A stretch of DNA of 64,000 nucleotides from Flavobacterium fluviatile (GCF_010645065.1 NZ_JAADZW010000002.1:484680-548679), one strand, 5' to 3'. Counted from the stretch's first letter, positions 54,635 through 63,816 are shown. Notes: generated by a model not told the origin, from the sequence alone. Numbers and translations: made by a program.

Positions 54635-55390
54635 ATGGTTTCAGAGATACAAAATCTCCATGATGTCTGGCTAAATAACAGAACAGCCAAAACTACATCC
54701 TCAAATAAAATATCGTTTGATGATCTTACTAATTCAATTATTAGCACTGGTCCATTCTCTTTTTACATTATTGATTTTTTCGATATGTCGCTGTCACATA
54801 TAAGTCCTTCCATATTTGAAATGCATGGCTTCGATCCGGAGACTTTTACTTTTAATGATGTGTTAGGGGCGATTCATCCGGATGATCTGGATTTTGTAGT
54901 AAAGGCTGAGGCATTTCTTACCAGGTTTTTTTCTCAAAATATCGGTCGGGAAAAATTATTGAGCTATAAAATAAGTTACAGTCACAGATGCAGGATAAAA
55001 ACCGGGGAATTTGTTTTATTCAATCATCAGGCACTAATGCTGACTATGGATGATAACGGGGGATACGGAAAATCATTAAATATTCATACCCGAATTGATC
55101 ATTTAAGCAATTTTAATACCTATAAGATATCACTTATTGGTTTAAATGGAGAACCTTCTTTTATGAATATAAGTCTTGATGAAGTAAATAATAAAAATAA
55201 AGAATTTTCTAAAAGAGAAATTGATATAATCAAACTTATAGGGAAAGGTTTGAGCAATGCTGAAATTGCTGAAAAACTTTTCATCAGTCCCTTAACAGTA
55301 AAGAAGCATCGAAATAATATACTGTCCAAATCTGATTCAAAAAATACAGCAGAGCTTATAAAAAATTGTATTCTTCAGGGGATTATTTGA
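54635..55390 (+). CDS. LuxR-family regulator with N-terminal PAS-like domain
   Basis: A 251-residue cytosolic regulator. Residues about 40-170 look like a PAS sensor fold (FFDMSLSHISPSIFEMHGFDPE, VLGAIHPDDLDFVVKAEAF, SYSHRCRIKTGEFVLFNHQAL). Residues about 185-250 are the LuxR/GerE helix-turn-helix (FSKREIDIIKLIGKGLSNAE, LFISPLTVKKHRNNIL, SKSDSKNTAELI). No receiver or kinase domain, so it responds to a small ligand or redox cue rather than to phosphorylation. Divergently placed next to the seven-gene SusCD/FAS1 operon, it is the most likely activator of it (inference from position). Confidence 0.9.
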   Translation: MVSEIQNLHDVWLNNRTAKTTSSNKISFDDLTNSIISTGPFSFYIIDFFDMSLSHISPSIFEMHGFDPETFTFNDVLGAIHPDDLDFVVKAEAFLTRFFSQNIGREKLLSYKISYSHRCRIKTGEFVLFNHQALMLTMDDNGGYGKSLNIHTRIDHLSNFNTYKISLIGLNGEPSFMNISLDEVNNKNKEFSKREIDIIKLIGKGLSNAEIAEKLFISPLTVKKHRNNILSKSDSKNTAELIKNCILQGII

Positions 55391-55873
55391 TTGAAATTGT
55401 TTCTTTTTTAAGGATTTAAGAGAAGTGTTTCAGGATTTAATGAGGTTTTATTCCAACAATTTATAAACTATAATTCTGAAATATTGTTTCCGGACACTAA
55501 AGATAATAACCTGGCAGTGTTTGTGAGATTTTTTTTTTAACAATGATACATCTATAGAGGAATAGCTAAGGCAATGCCACAGATATTATTGCGATCCAAT
55601 GTTATTGATTTGAAACCGCTGTATCACTTAAAATTGACCAAACAATCAGTGTCTGCAGAAATCCAAAAACTTTCTTGAGATCAAATTATCAGCATTACTT
55701 TTCAATACCTGAAGCTCTACATAACCAGAAATGTGCAGCTATGTCCTTGGTGATTAAAGAGCTATGAAAAGAAAAAATTTTGAGCAAATAAAACGTATGA
55801 ATATGCCTAAAAGTAAATAGGGTAGTAGTATGTCTTTTTAGGCACATTCATTATCTTTTAAAGAAAGTAATTA
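55391..55873. other. 483-bp region with a possible gene remnant and a hairpin
   Basis: Less AT-rich than its surroundings, and with open stretches of about 30-40 codons interrupted by stops (for example from the ATG near 55575 to TGA near 55678). A decayed gene is possible but no family could be read. A long hairpin at 55797-55851 closes it. Confidence 0.35.
55797..55851 (-). terminator. Long hairpin, probable terminator of the acidic-protein gene
   Basis: ATGAATATGCCTAAAAG (55797-55813) and CTTTTTAGGCACATTCAT (55834-55851) pair over about 17 positions with one mismatch and one bulge around a 20-nt loop. It lies 23 bp after the acidic-protein stop on the minus strand. A poly-T tail is lacking. 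Confidence 0.5.
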
Positions 55874-56242
55874 TTATTTTTCTGGCTCATGATCATTATC
55901 CTTTTCAGTATTGGATGCATCATCATTTTTGTCATGAACCGTTTCCTTGCTCTCAGATGTTGTTTTATTGGTTTCAAAATCGTTTTCAGGATGTTTGAGA
56001 TCTTCAATAAATTCTTCCTGGTATTGATACGGATCTTCATCTCTTGCATAATTATCATTGTCAACAAGGGTATTTTGATCTATATAATCAGGATCACTTT
56101 CACCGAATTCTGTTTTATTTTCTTTATTCAGATCCTTGTGAAAAAGATTTTCATTTATAATCTCATTACCATCCACTGGTGTATTTTGATCAATATAATC
56201 CGGATCTGTTTGACCGTATTCGTTGTTATTTTGATTTTCCAT
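55874..56242 (-). CDS. Acidic, low-complexity protein with internal repeat
   Basis: A 122-residue protein, very rich in Asp, Glu and Asn. It contains two copies of (Y/F)G(Q/E)(T/S)DPDYIDQNT(P/L)VD, about 40 residues apart; the DNA of the two copies is also alike, so this is a recent internal duplication. No signal peptide, membrane segment or cysteine. Probably intrinsically disordered and soluble. No family recognised. The opposite strand is open too (55889-56257), but only because acidic codons read as Ile/Phe codons in antisense. Confidence 0.6.
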   Translation of the reverse strand: MENQNNNEYGQTDPDYIDQNTPVDGNEIINENLFHKDLNKENKTEFGESDPDYIDQNTLVDNDNYARDEDPYQYQEEFIEDLKHPENDFETNKTTSESKETVHDKNDDASNTEKDNDHEPEK

Positions 56243-56789
56243 GATATGTTAATTTAGAATTATTGTTTTCTAGTCTTTTTTGACTTTTGATATCTACAAA
56301 TTTATTCTAAAGAATTCACAGGATTATTACAGAAAAATTACTGATAGTTCTATAATTTATAGCTACTTATGTACTATCTGGATAAAAATATAATTTATCC
56401 TGCCTCATTTATTTTTATCTGTTTTACTCTTAAAAAGAATATTTATAATATGGGTAAAGCGTTTTTTCTTTTCAAGAATGGAATGAATCACGAAAACAAT
56501 TTTAAAAAAGTTTATAATTCGTGTTTTTCAACCTAATCACAGAAATATGAAGTAACAAAAAACTTACCAATCCTTAATATGAAAATTGTTCAAAAGTAAA
56601 TGTGCTTATTTGATAAAAAATCTTTTTCAGGGCAATATTTTTGAGGATAAATGGGAAATACTGATTTTTTTTGTGGTTTTTAATATGTTGATAAATAATG
56701 TTTTATAGCCGTATTCGGTCATTGTTTTTAACTTAATAAATAATTATATTTGATTTAATCAAACCAGCTATTAATTTAAAATATTTACT
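56243..56789. other. 547-bp AT-rich intergenic region
   Basis: No gene-length reading frame, repeat or hairpin stood out. The right end carries the promoter of the gene at 56790. Confidence 0.5.
56722..56752 (+). promoter_or_regulatory. Promoter of the 82-residue gene
   Basis: TTG at 56722-56724, 20 bp, TATATTTG at 56745-56752; a textbook match to the flavobacterial pattern. The leader would be about 30 nt. Confidence 0.65.
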
Positions 56790-57038
56790 ATGGATAAAGC
56801 TATAAAACTTAAGGTTCGTAAGGAATTAAACGGTCAGCAGCAGTTGAATATCATTAGGTTAAAAGGCAGTTTAATTTCGAAAGGGTACACAGAAATAATA
56901 CATATACTCGATCAGGATGATGAATTTCATATCAATTCATTTGCAACACCGGTTGAGACAACTAATGAAGTTCAGGAGTATATTACTGCATTTATAAGTA
57001 AAGAAAATTTAAGCGATACAATATCTCTGTATAAATAA
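56790..57038 (+). CDS. Small hypothetical protein
   Basis: An 82-residue soluble protein (starts MDKAIKLKVRKELNGQQQLN, ends ENLSDTISLYK). No recognised domain. The excellent promoter and consistent codon use support a real gene. It is convergent with the helicase-fusion gene, with a 64-bp gap. Confidence 0.6.
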   Translation: MDKAIKLKVRKELNGQQQLNIIRLKGSLISKGYTEIIHILDQDDEFHINSFATPVETTNEVQEYITAFISKENLSDTISLYK

Positions 57039-57102
57039 CTGATTTTGAATTTTGCCGATTTTACTCTGTAATAAAATAGTAGAGAAAGGCAATTTCTTCC
57101 TA

Positions 57103-60100
57103 TTAATAAGTATCTAACTTTAACTTGTCATCAATAATTTCAAAATAAAGCTCAGGTAAAATTATTTTGATTTCCTGCGAAGTTTCTTCCTTAAACCAGT
57201 ACAATATGAAATTTACTTTTACACTTTTTAATTCATAGTTTTTTAACTTCATTTCTTCCATCTTTTTAATGAAATGTTTTGAGAACTTTAATACAGATTG
57301 CCCATTTGAATTTAAGCATTCAACCCCATTAAAACGCAATTCTTCTCCACACATCAGTTGGGAAACTAAAATCTGTTTGTTGATAAAATAATCTAGCCAA
57401 ATATCTTTGAATGAAGTATGTACAGCAATTTTATCTGGTGCAGGATAGATTTTGAAATCATTTATTTGCTGAAGATTTTCTGCTGTCAAATGATTTAAAT
57501 AATCTGCATTCAGGTGAATATTCAAATTGCGTTTAGCCCTGGTCATTGCCACATATAATTGTCGTTTGGTTTCATTTGCGGTTTCATCAAAATTCTCCAG
57601 TAATAAGAAGATGTTATCAAATTCTTTTCCCTTAGCTTTATGAATGGTAGATACAAAAACTGTTTCACCATTTTCGTTATAAAAATCTTCCAGTTTGGAT
57701 TCCCGAATTAATGTTTCTAAATCAGATTTGTACTTTTTGTAAGGATTTGTAGTTTCAAAATCCCTGATAATGTTTTGGCAAATCTCTAATTTATTACTTT
57801 TAGAGAAAGTGACGGTTAGTTGGCGTTTAGCATTGTCCCAAACTTCATCACTGATTGTATAAATATCAGCTCCCAAATCTACTTTATCCAGTAAAAACCG
57901 AACCTCAGCAAGATTATACAAACTGAAACTGTCATTAGATTGTATCAGTTTTGCTTTGATGCCGTTCTTTAAAAGAAGTCCGGCAACTTTGATAGCCTCA
58001 TCGTTCGTTTTTGTGAGTACACACGTAGTTCCTGAAAGATCTGTGTTAGTTACATCATTTACAAGAGGCGTAATCAGATTATTGCTTTGATATCTGACAA
58101 TCTTGATTTTTCCATTATCAGTTTGATTAGCAATAATCGGCGTTTCTTTTAACCGATGATGAATTTGCCGGACAAATTGATTTGAGAAAGTAACCAGATT
58201 GCTTTTACTACGGTAATTTTCAACCAATTCATGTTTTATGGCCTTGTTGTCATAAATGAACTGTTCCAGATATTTAGAACTCGCGCCTCTAAATTCATAA
58301 ATATTTTGGTCATCATCTCCAACAGCAATAACCCTCATTTCTTCATTCTGCTCCATCAATGCATTAATAAGAGCGAACTCGTCTGAATTCATATCCTGTG
58401 CTTCGTCAATAACTAAAACGGTCTTTGTAATTTTACTAGTTTCAACATCACCATTTTTAATTCTCTCAACAGTCGTATTTAAAATATCAGTTGATTTTTC
58501 TAAACTGCCAACCTTGCCCAAAAGATCAAAACAATAAGAATGAAAGGTCTTGATCTCAATAAAGTTTGCGGCATTGCCAATCAGCTTTAGTAAACGCTTT
58601 TTAAATTCGGTAGCAGCAGCCCTTGAAAATGTCAGCATTAATAGCTGCTCATGTTTAACATCCTCCATCAACAGTAGGGAAGCCAGTTTATGGACCAAAA
58701 CCTTTGTTTTACCGCTTCCCGGACCGGCAGCGACAACTATATGCTGTGTTTCGTTATCATTAATGATCTTCAGCTGTGTAGGCGAAAGTTCTCCAAACAG
58801 CTGTCTGAATTTTGCCGGGGTAATATTCCGCTTAATTTCATTTTGTCTGCTGCCTTTAAAATATTTGTTCAAAAATGAGCTATAATTCAGCTGGAAATAA
58901 TCCTCAACAAACTGAAGCGCATTCCTGTAATCGGTAATCATTTTTTGGGCATATTCCCCTACAATATGTATTTGCTGGACTTTGCTTTCGTAAAACTGGC
59001 TGAGCTTTTGATAATCGTCTTTAGTGTACTGCTTTTTATTATTTTGTTCGGTACGCTCAATGGTTAAGCGGTTATATACGACAAGAAAGCCTCCTTCCAT
59101 CTTTACAGCTTCAATTCGGGACAGGTAAAACAAAGTATCTTCAATATCATCAATGCTTATTTCTTTTTTGAAAAGGCTGAAGCTATTATCATAAGCATCC
59201 TTTAGTTCATGTACTGAAAACTCCACCAAAATCTCATCTTTATTCTCCCTATCTTTTATGGCTTCGGTGATGGTCTTGTCATAAAAGAATTCAACGATAA
59301 ATTTTGCAAGTTCATGACGTTTTTCAAGTTTATCGTTCAATTGTTCTTTGCTTTGAAGGCATAGAACAGCAATGTAGTTTTTAGAATAATCTGTATTCTT
59401 CCTTTTAATCCAGTTTTTAATAGACCAAAAGTTAAGTATCGTTTTAAGTCTATTGGTGTTTACACCTTCACAGCCATTTTTTTCAGCTTCCTCATTTAAT
59501 TCTTTCAGATGAAAAACACTTTCTTCTTCTTTGAAAACCGACAGTAAAAAGTTTTCAATTTTGCTGTATGCTTCAACTATGGCAAGTGAACGGTTTTTGT
59601 TGTCTGCTTTCTTTATAAATGCGGTCAGATCCTTGGCATCGGCTAGAATATTTTCTTCGCGTAACAGGTTTATTACATTGATTACCTCTTCTCTTACGAT
59701 GCCCAGATGATCACTAATATAATCTACCCTTGATTCAGCAGTTTCATTGCTATTTTCCTTTCTGCTTTTACTTGAAAACAATTTTTTTATAATACGTACT
59801 CCTTGTTCTTTTTGCTTTTCTTCAAACTTTTCAGAAGAGCTTATCTTTTCAATAGCTTCCTGGGCATTTTTAGATAAAATACTGTTAGCAAATACCTTCG
59901 GCATATTCTGCCCTCGTTTAAGATATCCGGCATCTTCAAGAGCAGCAATAGCGGTAGTTACTCGTGTTTCTATTTCTGCTACATTATCATCCCAACCTGC
60001 TTTGCGAGCAATCTCTAATGCTGAATTGGATACTTTAGAACGGAATCTTGTAATATCCTTTATCGCTTTCCATACCTGCTGGATTTCCTTAATGGAAAGT

Positions 60101-61977
60101 TTAGTCTGGTTCAGCAGGATAAAGTGTTTACTAAGATCTTCTTCATTAAAAAGTACAAAGCAATCTGCTGAAATATTTTCATCCCTGCCTGCGCGTCCTG
60201 CTTCCTGAACATAGTTTTCCAGTGAATCTGAGATTTCGTAATGAATGACCAGGCCCACATCTTTCTTGTCAACCCCCATACCAAAGGCAGAGGTCGCTAC
60301 CATAATTTGTGTTTCGCCATTTAAAAAAGAATTTTGATTCTCGGTCTTTTCCTGTTTATCCATTTTGCCATGGTAGGGCTTTGCACAAAAACCATCATTT
60401 GCTAACCTTTCAGCCAGCAGATAAGCTTTTCGGGTCCGGGATACGTAGATAATTGCCGGGCAGTTTTTTTCTTCAATTAAATCACGGGCGGTTGAATATT
60501 TTTCTTCCTCATTTTCCTTTTCAAATACCTTGTACTGAAGATTAGTCCTTGACGCTTTTGAAGTGAAAACTTCAAGATCCAGCGATAACTTTTCGCTAAA
60601 ATAATCCTGTATATCCTCAATTACTTTTTGTTTGGCTGTTGCTGTAAAACAAGATACTGGTATGCTATCCTCAAGGTTTTTCTTTTCCTGAATTAATTTT
60701 ATAAAATCGCCAATGTATAGATAGTCCACCCTGAAATCTTGCCCCCATGAGGAAAAGCAGTGCGCTTCATCAATTACAAAACGTGCAACTTTTCTACCTA
60801 AAATTAACTTTTCAATAGTTCTTGACCGTAGTGATTCAGGGGAAATGTATAAAATAGAAGCAGAACCATCTTCAATCCGTTCAAATGATTTGGCCCTTTC
60901 AATAGGATCTAATAGACCGTTGATGGTAACGGCTTCAGTTATGCCATTCTTTTCGAGATTATCAACCTGGTCTTTCATTAACGACTGAAGCGGAGAAATT
61001 ACGATGGTCAATCCTTTTGAATTTTCAGCACTCATAAGGGCCGGAACCTGAAATGTAATTGATTTTCCTCCACCTGTTGGAAAAACTGCCAGTACCGACT
61101 TGTTATTCACAGCTGCCTTAACCGCTTTTTCCTGCAGCGGCTCCCCACCATAAGTCCGGTATGAATCGAAACCAAAAAATCGTTTTAATCCTTTGTAAAT
61201 ATCAAGCGCATTATTACAGTAATTACAACCGGTTATACAGGGTTTACTCCGTAATAATCGCATTATACGGTCCACCTCAGGATAGTTTTTAAGAACCCAT
61301 GGAGGTGTAATGGAGTGAACTGTTTTATGGGTTGTAAATGAATTGATCAATGCCAGGCAATACGCCAGTTCGATAGGATGTTCAGCTATTATTTTGGTTA
61401 GGTCTGCATCTTCACAAATTTCGTTACGGAACTTTAATCTAACCAGAGTTTCGGTATCGGTATTGCTATTCCTGTAATTTATAAACTTAAAAAATCCACC
61501 AAACTCCTTTGTGGAATTTAAGAGAAGGCAGAAGATTTCTTTAAGCGTTTTATCAATTTGCGAAAATGCTGCAACTTCGCTATTAAATAAATCCCGCGCT
61601 TTTATGGAATCATTTAATGGGTTGCTTGTGTCTTCAGTCTGAAGTTTATCATCTTTTAGTAGAGCATGATAAGGCTTTGTAGGGAATAATAGTGGAGAGA
61701 GATATAAAGTATCAATTATATTTAAAGGGTTAATGCAGGCATCAAAAACTGCTTTTTCGATGTATTTTATATCATGATTTAAAATATTATGCCCACAAAT
61801 ATATTCGCTGCCTTTGAGAAACTCAATAAAATCTAATAATGAAGACTTGTGGAAATGATTGCCATCTTGCTTAATTGCCCCTATATCTAAAATTTTACCT
61901 TTTGTTGGTTCAATTTCGGTATCAATAAAAGTAATTAAATGTGGATTGTTTTGCTCATTTATTACCATTAAACTCAA
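57103..61977 (-). CDS. Exonuclease-RecQ-UvrD fusion helicase
   Basis: A 1624-residue multi-enzyme. Residues about 10-170: DEDD-type 3'-5' exonuclease (FIDTEIEPTKGKILDIGAIK with the DxE pair, GHNILNHD, NPLNDSIKARDLF; the usual His of the last motif seems replaced). A Cys cluster (CITGCNYCN) lies at about 250. Residues 295-650: RecQ helicase, with Walker A PTGGGKS (about 302), DEAH in IDEAHCFSSWGQDF (about 404) and AGRAGRDENISADC. A RecQ C-terminal and unassigned linker follows to about 1070. Residues 1080-1510: UvrD/PcrA-type helicase, with Walker A AAGPGSGKT (about 1086), VIDEAQDMNSDEF, GDDDQNIYEFRG, STIHKAKGKEFDN and AMTRAKRNLNIHL. Two 3'-5' helicases and a nuclease in one chain suggest DNA repair or anti-phage defence. 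It stands alone in an accessory region. Confidence 0.93.
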   Translation of the reverse strand: MSLMVINEQNNPHLITFIDTEIEPTKGKILDIGAIKQDGNHFHKSSLLDFIEFLKGSEYICGHNILNHDIKYIEKAVFDACINPLNIIDTLYLSPLLFPTKPYHALLKDDKLQTEDTSNPLNDSIKARDLFNSEVAAFSQIDKTLKEIFCLLLNSTKEFGGFFKFINYRNSNTDTETLVRLKFRNEICEDADLTKIIAEHPIELAYCLALINSFTTHKTVHSITPPWVLKNYPEVDRIMRLLRSKPCITGCNYCNNALDIYKGLKRFFGFDSYRTYGGEPLQEKAVKAAVNNKSVLAVFPTGGGKSITFQVPALMSAENSKGLTIVISPLQSLMKDQVDNLEKNGITEAVTINGLLDPIERAKSFERIEDGSASILYISPESLRSRTIEKLILGRKVARFVIDEAHCFSSWGQDFRVDYLYIGDFIKLIQEKKNLEDSIPVSCFTATAKQKVIEDIQDYFSEKLSLDLEVFTSKASRTNLQYKVFEKENEEEKYSTARDLIEEKNCPAIIYVSRTRKAYLLAERLANDGFCAKPYHGKMDKQEKTENQNSFLNGETQIMVATSAFGMGVDKKDVGLVIHYEISDSLENYVQEAGRAGRDENISADCFVLFNEEDLSKHFILLNQTKLSIKEIQQVWKAIKDITRFRSKVSNSALEIARKAGWDDNVAEIETRVTTAIAALEDAGYLKRGQNMPKVFANSILSKNAQEAIEKISSSEKFEEKQKEQGVRIIKKLFSSKSRKENSNETAESRVDYISDHLGIVREEVINVINLLREENILADAKDLTAFIKKADNKNRSLAIVEAYSKIENFLLSVFKEEESVFHLKELNEEAEKNGCEGVNTNRLKTILNFWSIKNWIKRKNTDYSKNYIAVLCLQSKEQLNDKLEKRHELAKFIVEFFYDKTITEAIKDRENKDEILVEFSVHELKDAYDNSFSLFKKEISIDDIEDTLFYLSRIEAVKMEGGFLVVYNRLTIERTEQNNKKQYTKDDYQKLSQFYESKVQQIHIVGEYAQKMITDYRNALQFVEDYFQLNYSSFLNKYFKGSRQNEIKRNITPAKFRQLFGELSPTQLKIINDNETQHIVVAAGPGSGKTKVLVHKLASLLLMEDVKHEQLLMLTFSRAAATEFKKRLLKLIGNAANFIEIKTFHSYCFDLLGKVGSLEKSTDILNTTVERIKNGDVETSKITKTVLVIDEAQDMNSDEFALINALMEQNEEMRVIAVGDDDQNIYEFRGASSKYLEQFIYDNKAIKHELVENYRSKSNLVTFSNQFVRQIHHRLKETPIIANQTDNGKIKIVRYQSNNLITPLVNDVTNTDLSGTTCVLTKTNDEAIKVAGLLLKNGIKAKLIQSNDSFSLYNLAEVRFLLDKVDLGADIYTISDEVWDNAKRQLTVTFSKSNKLEICQNIIRDFETTNPYKKYKSDLETLIRESKLEDFYNENGETVFVSTIHKAKGKEFDNIFLLLENFDETANETKRQLYVAMTRAKRNLNIHLNADYLNHLTAENLQQINDFKIYPAPDKIAVHTSFKDIWLDYFINKQILVSQLMCGEELRFNGVECLNSNGQSVLKFSKHFIKKMEEMKLKNYELKSVKVNFILYWFKEETSQEIKIILPELYFEIIDDKLKLDTY

Positions 61978-62148
61978 AAAGATTATGTTTGTTTTCTATT
62001 AAGAAATAAATATACAAATATTTAAAGGCGAGGAAGATAGCTAAAGTAGTGATAAATTTCTAAATCCAATACACTTTTATTAAATAAGCTTTTTATGTTG
62101 AATTAAGACTAATTGATGAATGGGCTTTCGATAATAAGTTTAATAAAT

Positions 62149-62182
62149 GAAAAAAGCTCCAGATTTCTCTGAAGCTTTTTTC
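62149..62182 (-). terminator. Orphan terminator-like hairpin
   Basis: AAAAAGCTCCAGA and TCTGAAGCTTTTTT pair with one mismatch around TTTC, with T/A tails on both sides. No gene ends here in either direction. It would suit a minus-strand RNA gene lying immediately to the right, where a degraded tRNA-like end is found. Confidence 0.6.
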
Positions 62183-62225
62183 TTAGTAGCGGGAAGCATT
62201 CAATTATCGAACCAGATTATTGAGG
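62183..62225 (-). pseudogene. Possible remnant of a tRNA 3' half
   Basis: On the minus strand the segment CTGGTTCGATAATTGAATGC followed by TTCCCGCTACTA resembles a T-arm (GGTTCGA) plus an acceptor strand (CCCGCTA) next to a terminator. The T-stem does not pair well and no anticodon arm follows, so any tRNA is decayed. Confidence 0.25.
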
Positions 62226-62672
62226 ATTATTATTTGATTATTGCATTTGCATCGTAAAAAAATATATTTAAAAGATTTCAAAATGTTTCAAATCTTTTAA
62301 GAATCTTCTTCTAATTACTATTAATATGATATGTTAAATAAACAACTAATATAGAATTTTTCTATTGTTTTTCTCATAATAGAAAAATATTTATTATCAA
62401 ACTTCGATCTCTTATTTTTCAGATAGTGTAATCTAATCTTATTTTTAAAAAGAATAATTCATAACAATTTACCAAGAAAAATATATTTTTATAAGATATT
62501 TCACTAATCGTTATCTAATAAAACTTAGAAATTCAATATTAAAAAAAGTGTTTAAAACAGATTTTTTAATTTAAAATTATAAATAGATGCTCTTTATATA
62601 TAATTCTGTAATAATTAAAACTTAAGAAAAAACTTGGAAAATTTAATTTAGATTTATGTAGTAAAATTCTTT

Positions 62673-62680
62673 TAAATTTG
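62673..62680 (+). promoter_or_regulatory. -7 element of the fulvocin-like gene
   Basis: TAAATTTG, 28 bp before the ATG at 62709, matches TAnnTTTG and supports translation starting at that ATG, upstream of the A9 tract. No clear -33 TTG. Confidence 0.5.
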
Positions 62681-62708
62681 TTTAAATAACCTTAAAAATC
62701 ACTTTATT

Positions 62709-63364
62709 ATGAAAAAAAAATAATAACAAAATTATTTGTTTTATGTATCACGTTCTTAACATTGAGTTGCTCACAAGATGTCGCAAATGAGGAATTAGCT
62801 AAAGATAGCAGAGCTGATTATAAAATAGACAAAGTTTTTGCATTGGAAAAAGAAGATGTTCAAAGGAATGCCTATACTCTTTTGACCCAAGAAGAAAAAT
62901 ATACATTATGGATAAAGAAATTAGAGTCTTTGATAGATAATGGTAGTTTTTATAAATCCGAAACAATAAGCTTAAATAGTAAGCAAAAAGCATTAATTCA
63001 AGAATTAAAAAATAAAGTCACAAAAAATGTTTTTGCTGATAAACCAAATGATGAAAAAGAATATTTTCTAAATATTTACGCTCCAAAGTTTTTAAAAAAA
63101 GCTCAAAAAGTTTTTACCTATGATCAAATGGGGTTGATTTTCTATAAAATTTCTAAAACTCAAGAAGACATTAACTTGAAAAAATTGTCTGTAACTTCTA
63201 AGGCAAATTCAGAAGGTGGCTGTAATTGTGCTGCTGGTGGTTATTTTACATGTCAATGGGGCGGAGATAAATGCGCAGCAAATACAGACTGTAGAGATCC
63301 TAGAGCTAATTGTGGTTTTATGTGGTCTTCACCTTGCGATGGAGATTGCAGAGTCTTTTCCTAA
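62709..63364 (+). CDS. Fulvocin C-related bacteriocin-like lipoprotein, frameshifted at an A9 tract
   Basis: As written, the ATG at 62709 is followed by nine A and then TAATAA, so only MKKK is made. With ten A the frame becomes MKKKIITKLFVLCITFLTLS, then Cys, a lipoprotein signal that runs straight into the long open frame (first usable codon downstream TTG at 62762). The restored protein is 218 residues: signal, a lysine-rich helical middle of about 130 residues, and a Cys-rich C-terminus with eight cysteines (GGCNCAAGG, FTCQW, DKCAANTDCRD, ANCGF, PCDGDCRVFS). The cysteine number and pattern resemble fulvocin C, a myxococcal bacteriocin with four disulfides. A lipid-anchored precursor that releases a C-terminal peptide is plausible. 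The next gene is a DUF1573 lipoprotein. Confidence 0.75.
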
Positions 63365-63420
63365 ATTTATAAAATTAATCAACTTTACCTAATTGAAAGG
63401 GTAAAATTTAAAATTTGAAT

Positions 63421-63816
63421 ATGAAGTCTTACCTACTATTATTATTATGTTTATCATTGCTCAGCTGCAAAAATAAAACCGACGATTCTATAGAAAAATT
63501 GAAACTTTCTGAAGTTGAAATAAAAAAAAATATCTTTGATTTTGGAAGTATTAATATTGGCGATACAGTTAATCATTCATTTATCATTACTAATATTTCA
63601 GAAAGAAAATTTATTATTGATACAGTTGGCACTAGTTGTGGTTGTACAATGACAAGTTTTACAAAAGATTCTGTTGAAAGGTATCATAGTGCTAAAATTA
63701 ATGTAACATTTATTGCTGAAAAAAATTCGTCAGGAAAAATTTCAAAGTCTATTGTTGTTTCGGACAACAGTTCCAAGGGATTTCATACTTTTTATTTAAA
63801 AGGTAAGGTAAAGTAA
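63421..63816 (+). CDS. DUF1573 lipoprotein
   Basis: A 131-residue lipoprotein (LLLLLCLSLLSCKNKTDDS) with one DUF1573 immunoglobulin-like domain: IFDFGSINIGDTVNHSFIIT, the family motif SCGCTM, and INVTFIAEKNSSGKISKSIVV. The ATG at 63421 is preferred over a TTG two codons earlier. It is 56 bp downstream of the fulvocin-like gene on the same strand. DUF1573 lipoproteins often occur near such genes in Bacteroidota, from memory. A role in immunity or maturation is an inference. Confidence 0.9.
   Translation: MKSYLLLLLCLSLLSCKNKTDDSIEKLKLSEVEIKKNIFDFGSINIGDTVNHSFIITNISERKFIIDTVGTSCGCTMTSFTKDSVERYHSAKINVTFIAEKNSSGKISKSIVVSDNSSKGFHTFYLKGKVK

Larger units (their letters stand above)
61978..62708. other. 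731-bp very AT-rich intergenic region
   Basis: Holds the upstream region of the helicase gene, a hairpin and possible tRNA remnant (62149-62225), and the promoter of the fulvocin-like gene. From about 62260 to 62660 I see no gene. Confidence 0.5.

Noticed and set aside
55889..56257. A 122-residue hydrophobic reading frame on the plus strand opposite the acidic protein
   Set aside because: It mirrors the acidic gene: Asp and Glu codons read backwards give Ile, Phe and Leu. The acidic frame has the internal protein-level repeat and is the better gene.
59747..60208. A 153-residue frame antisense to the helicase fusion
   Set aside because: Lies inside the RecQ part, is Ser/Leu-rich with no motif, and is a by-product of codon composition.
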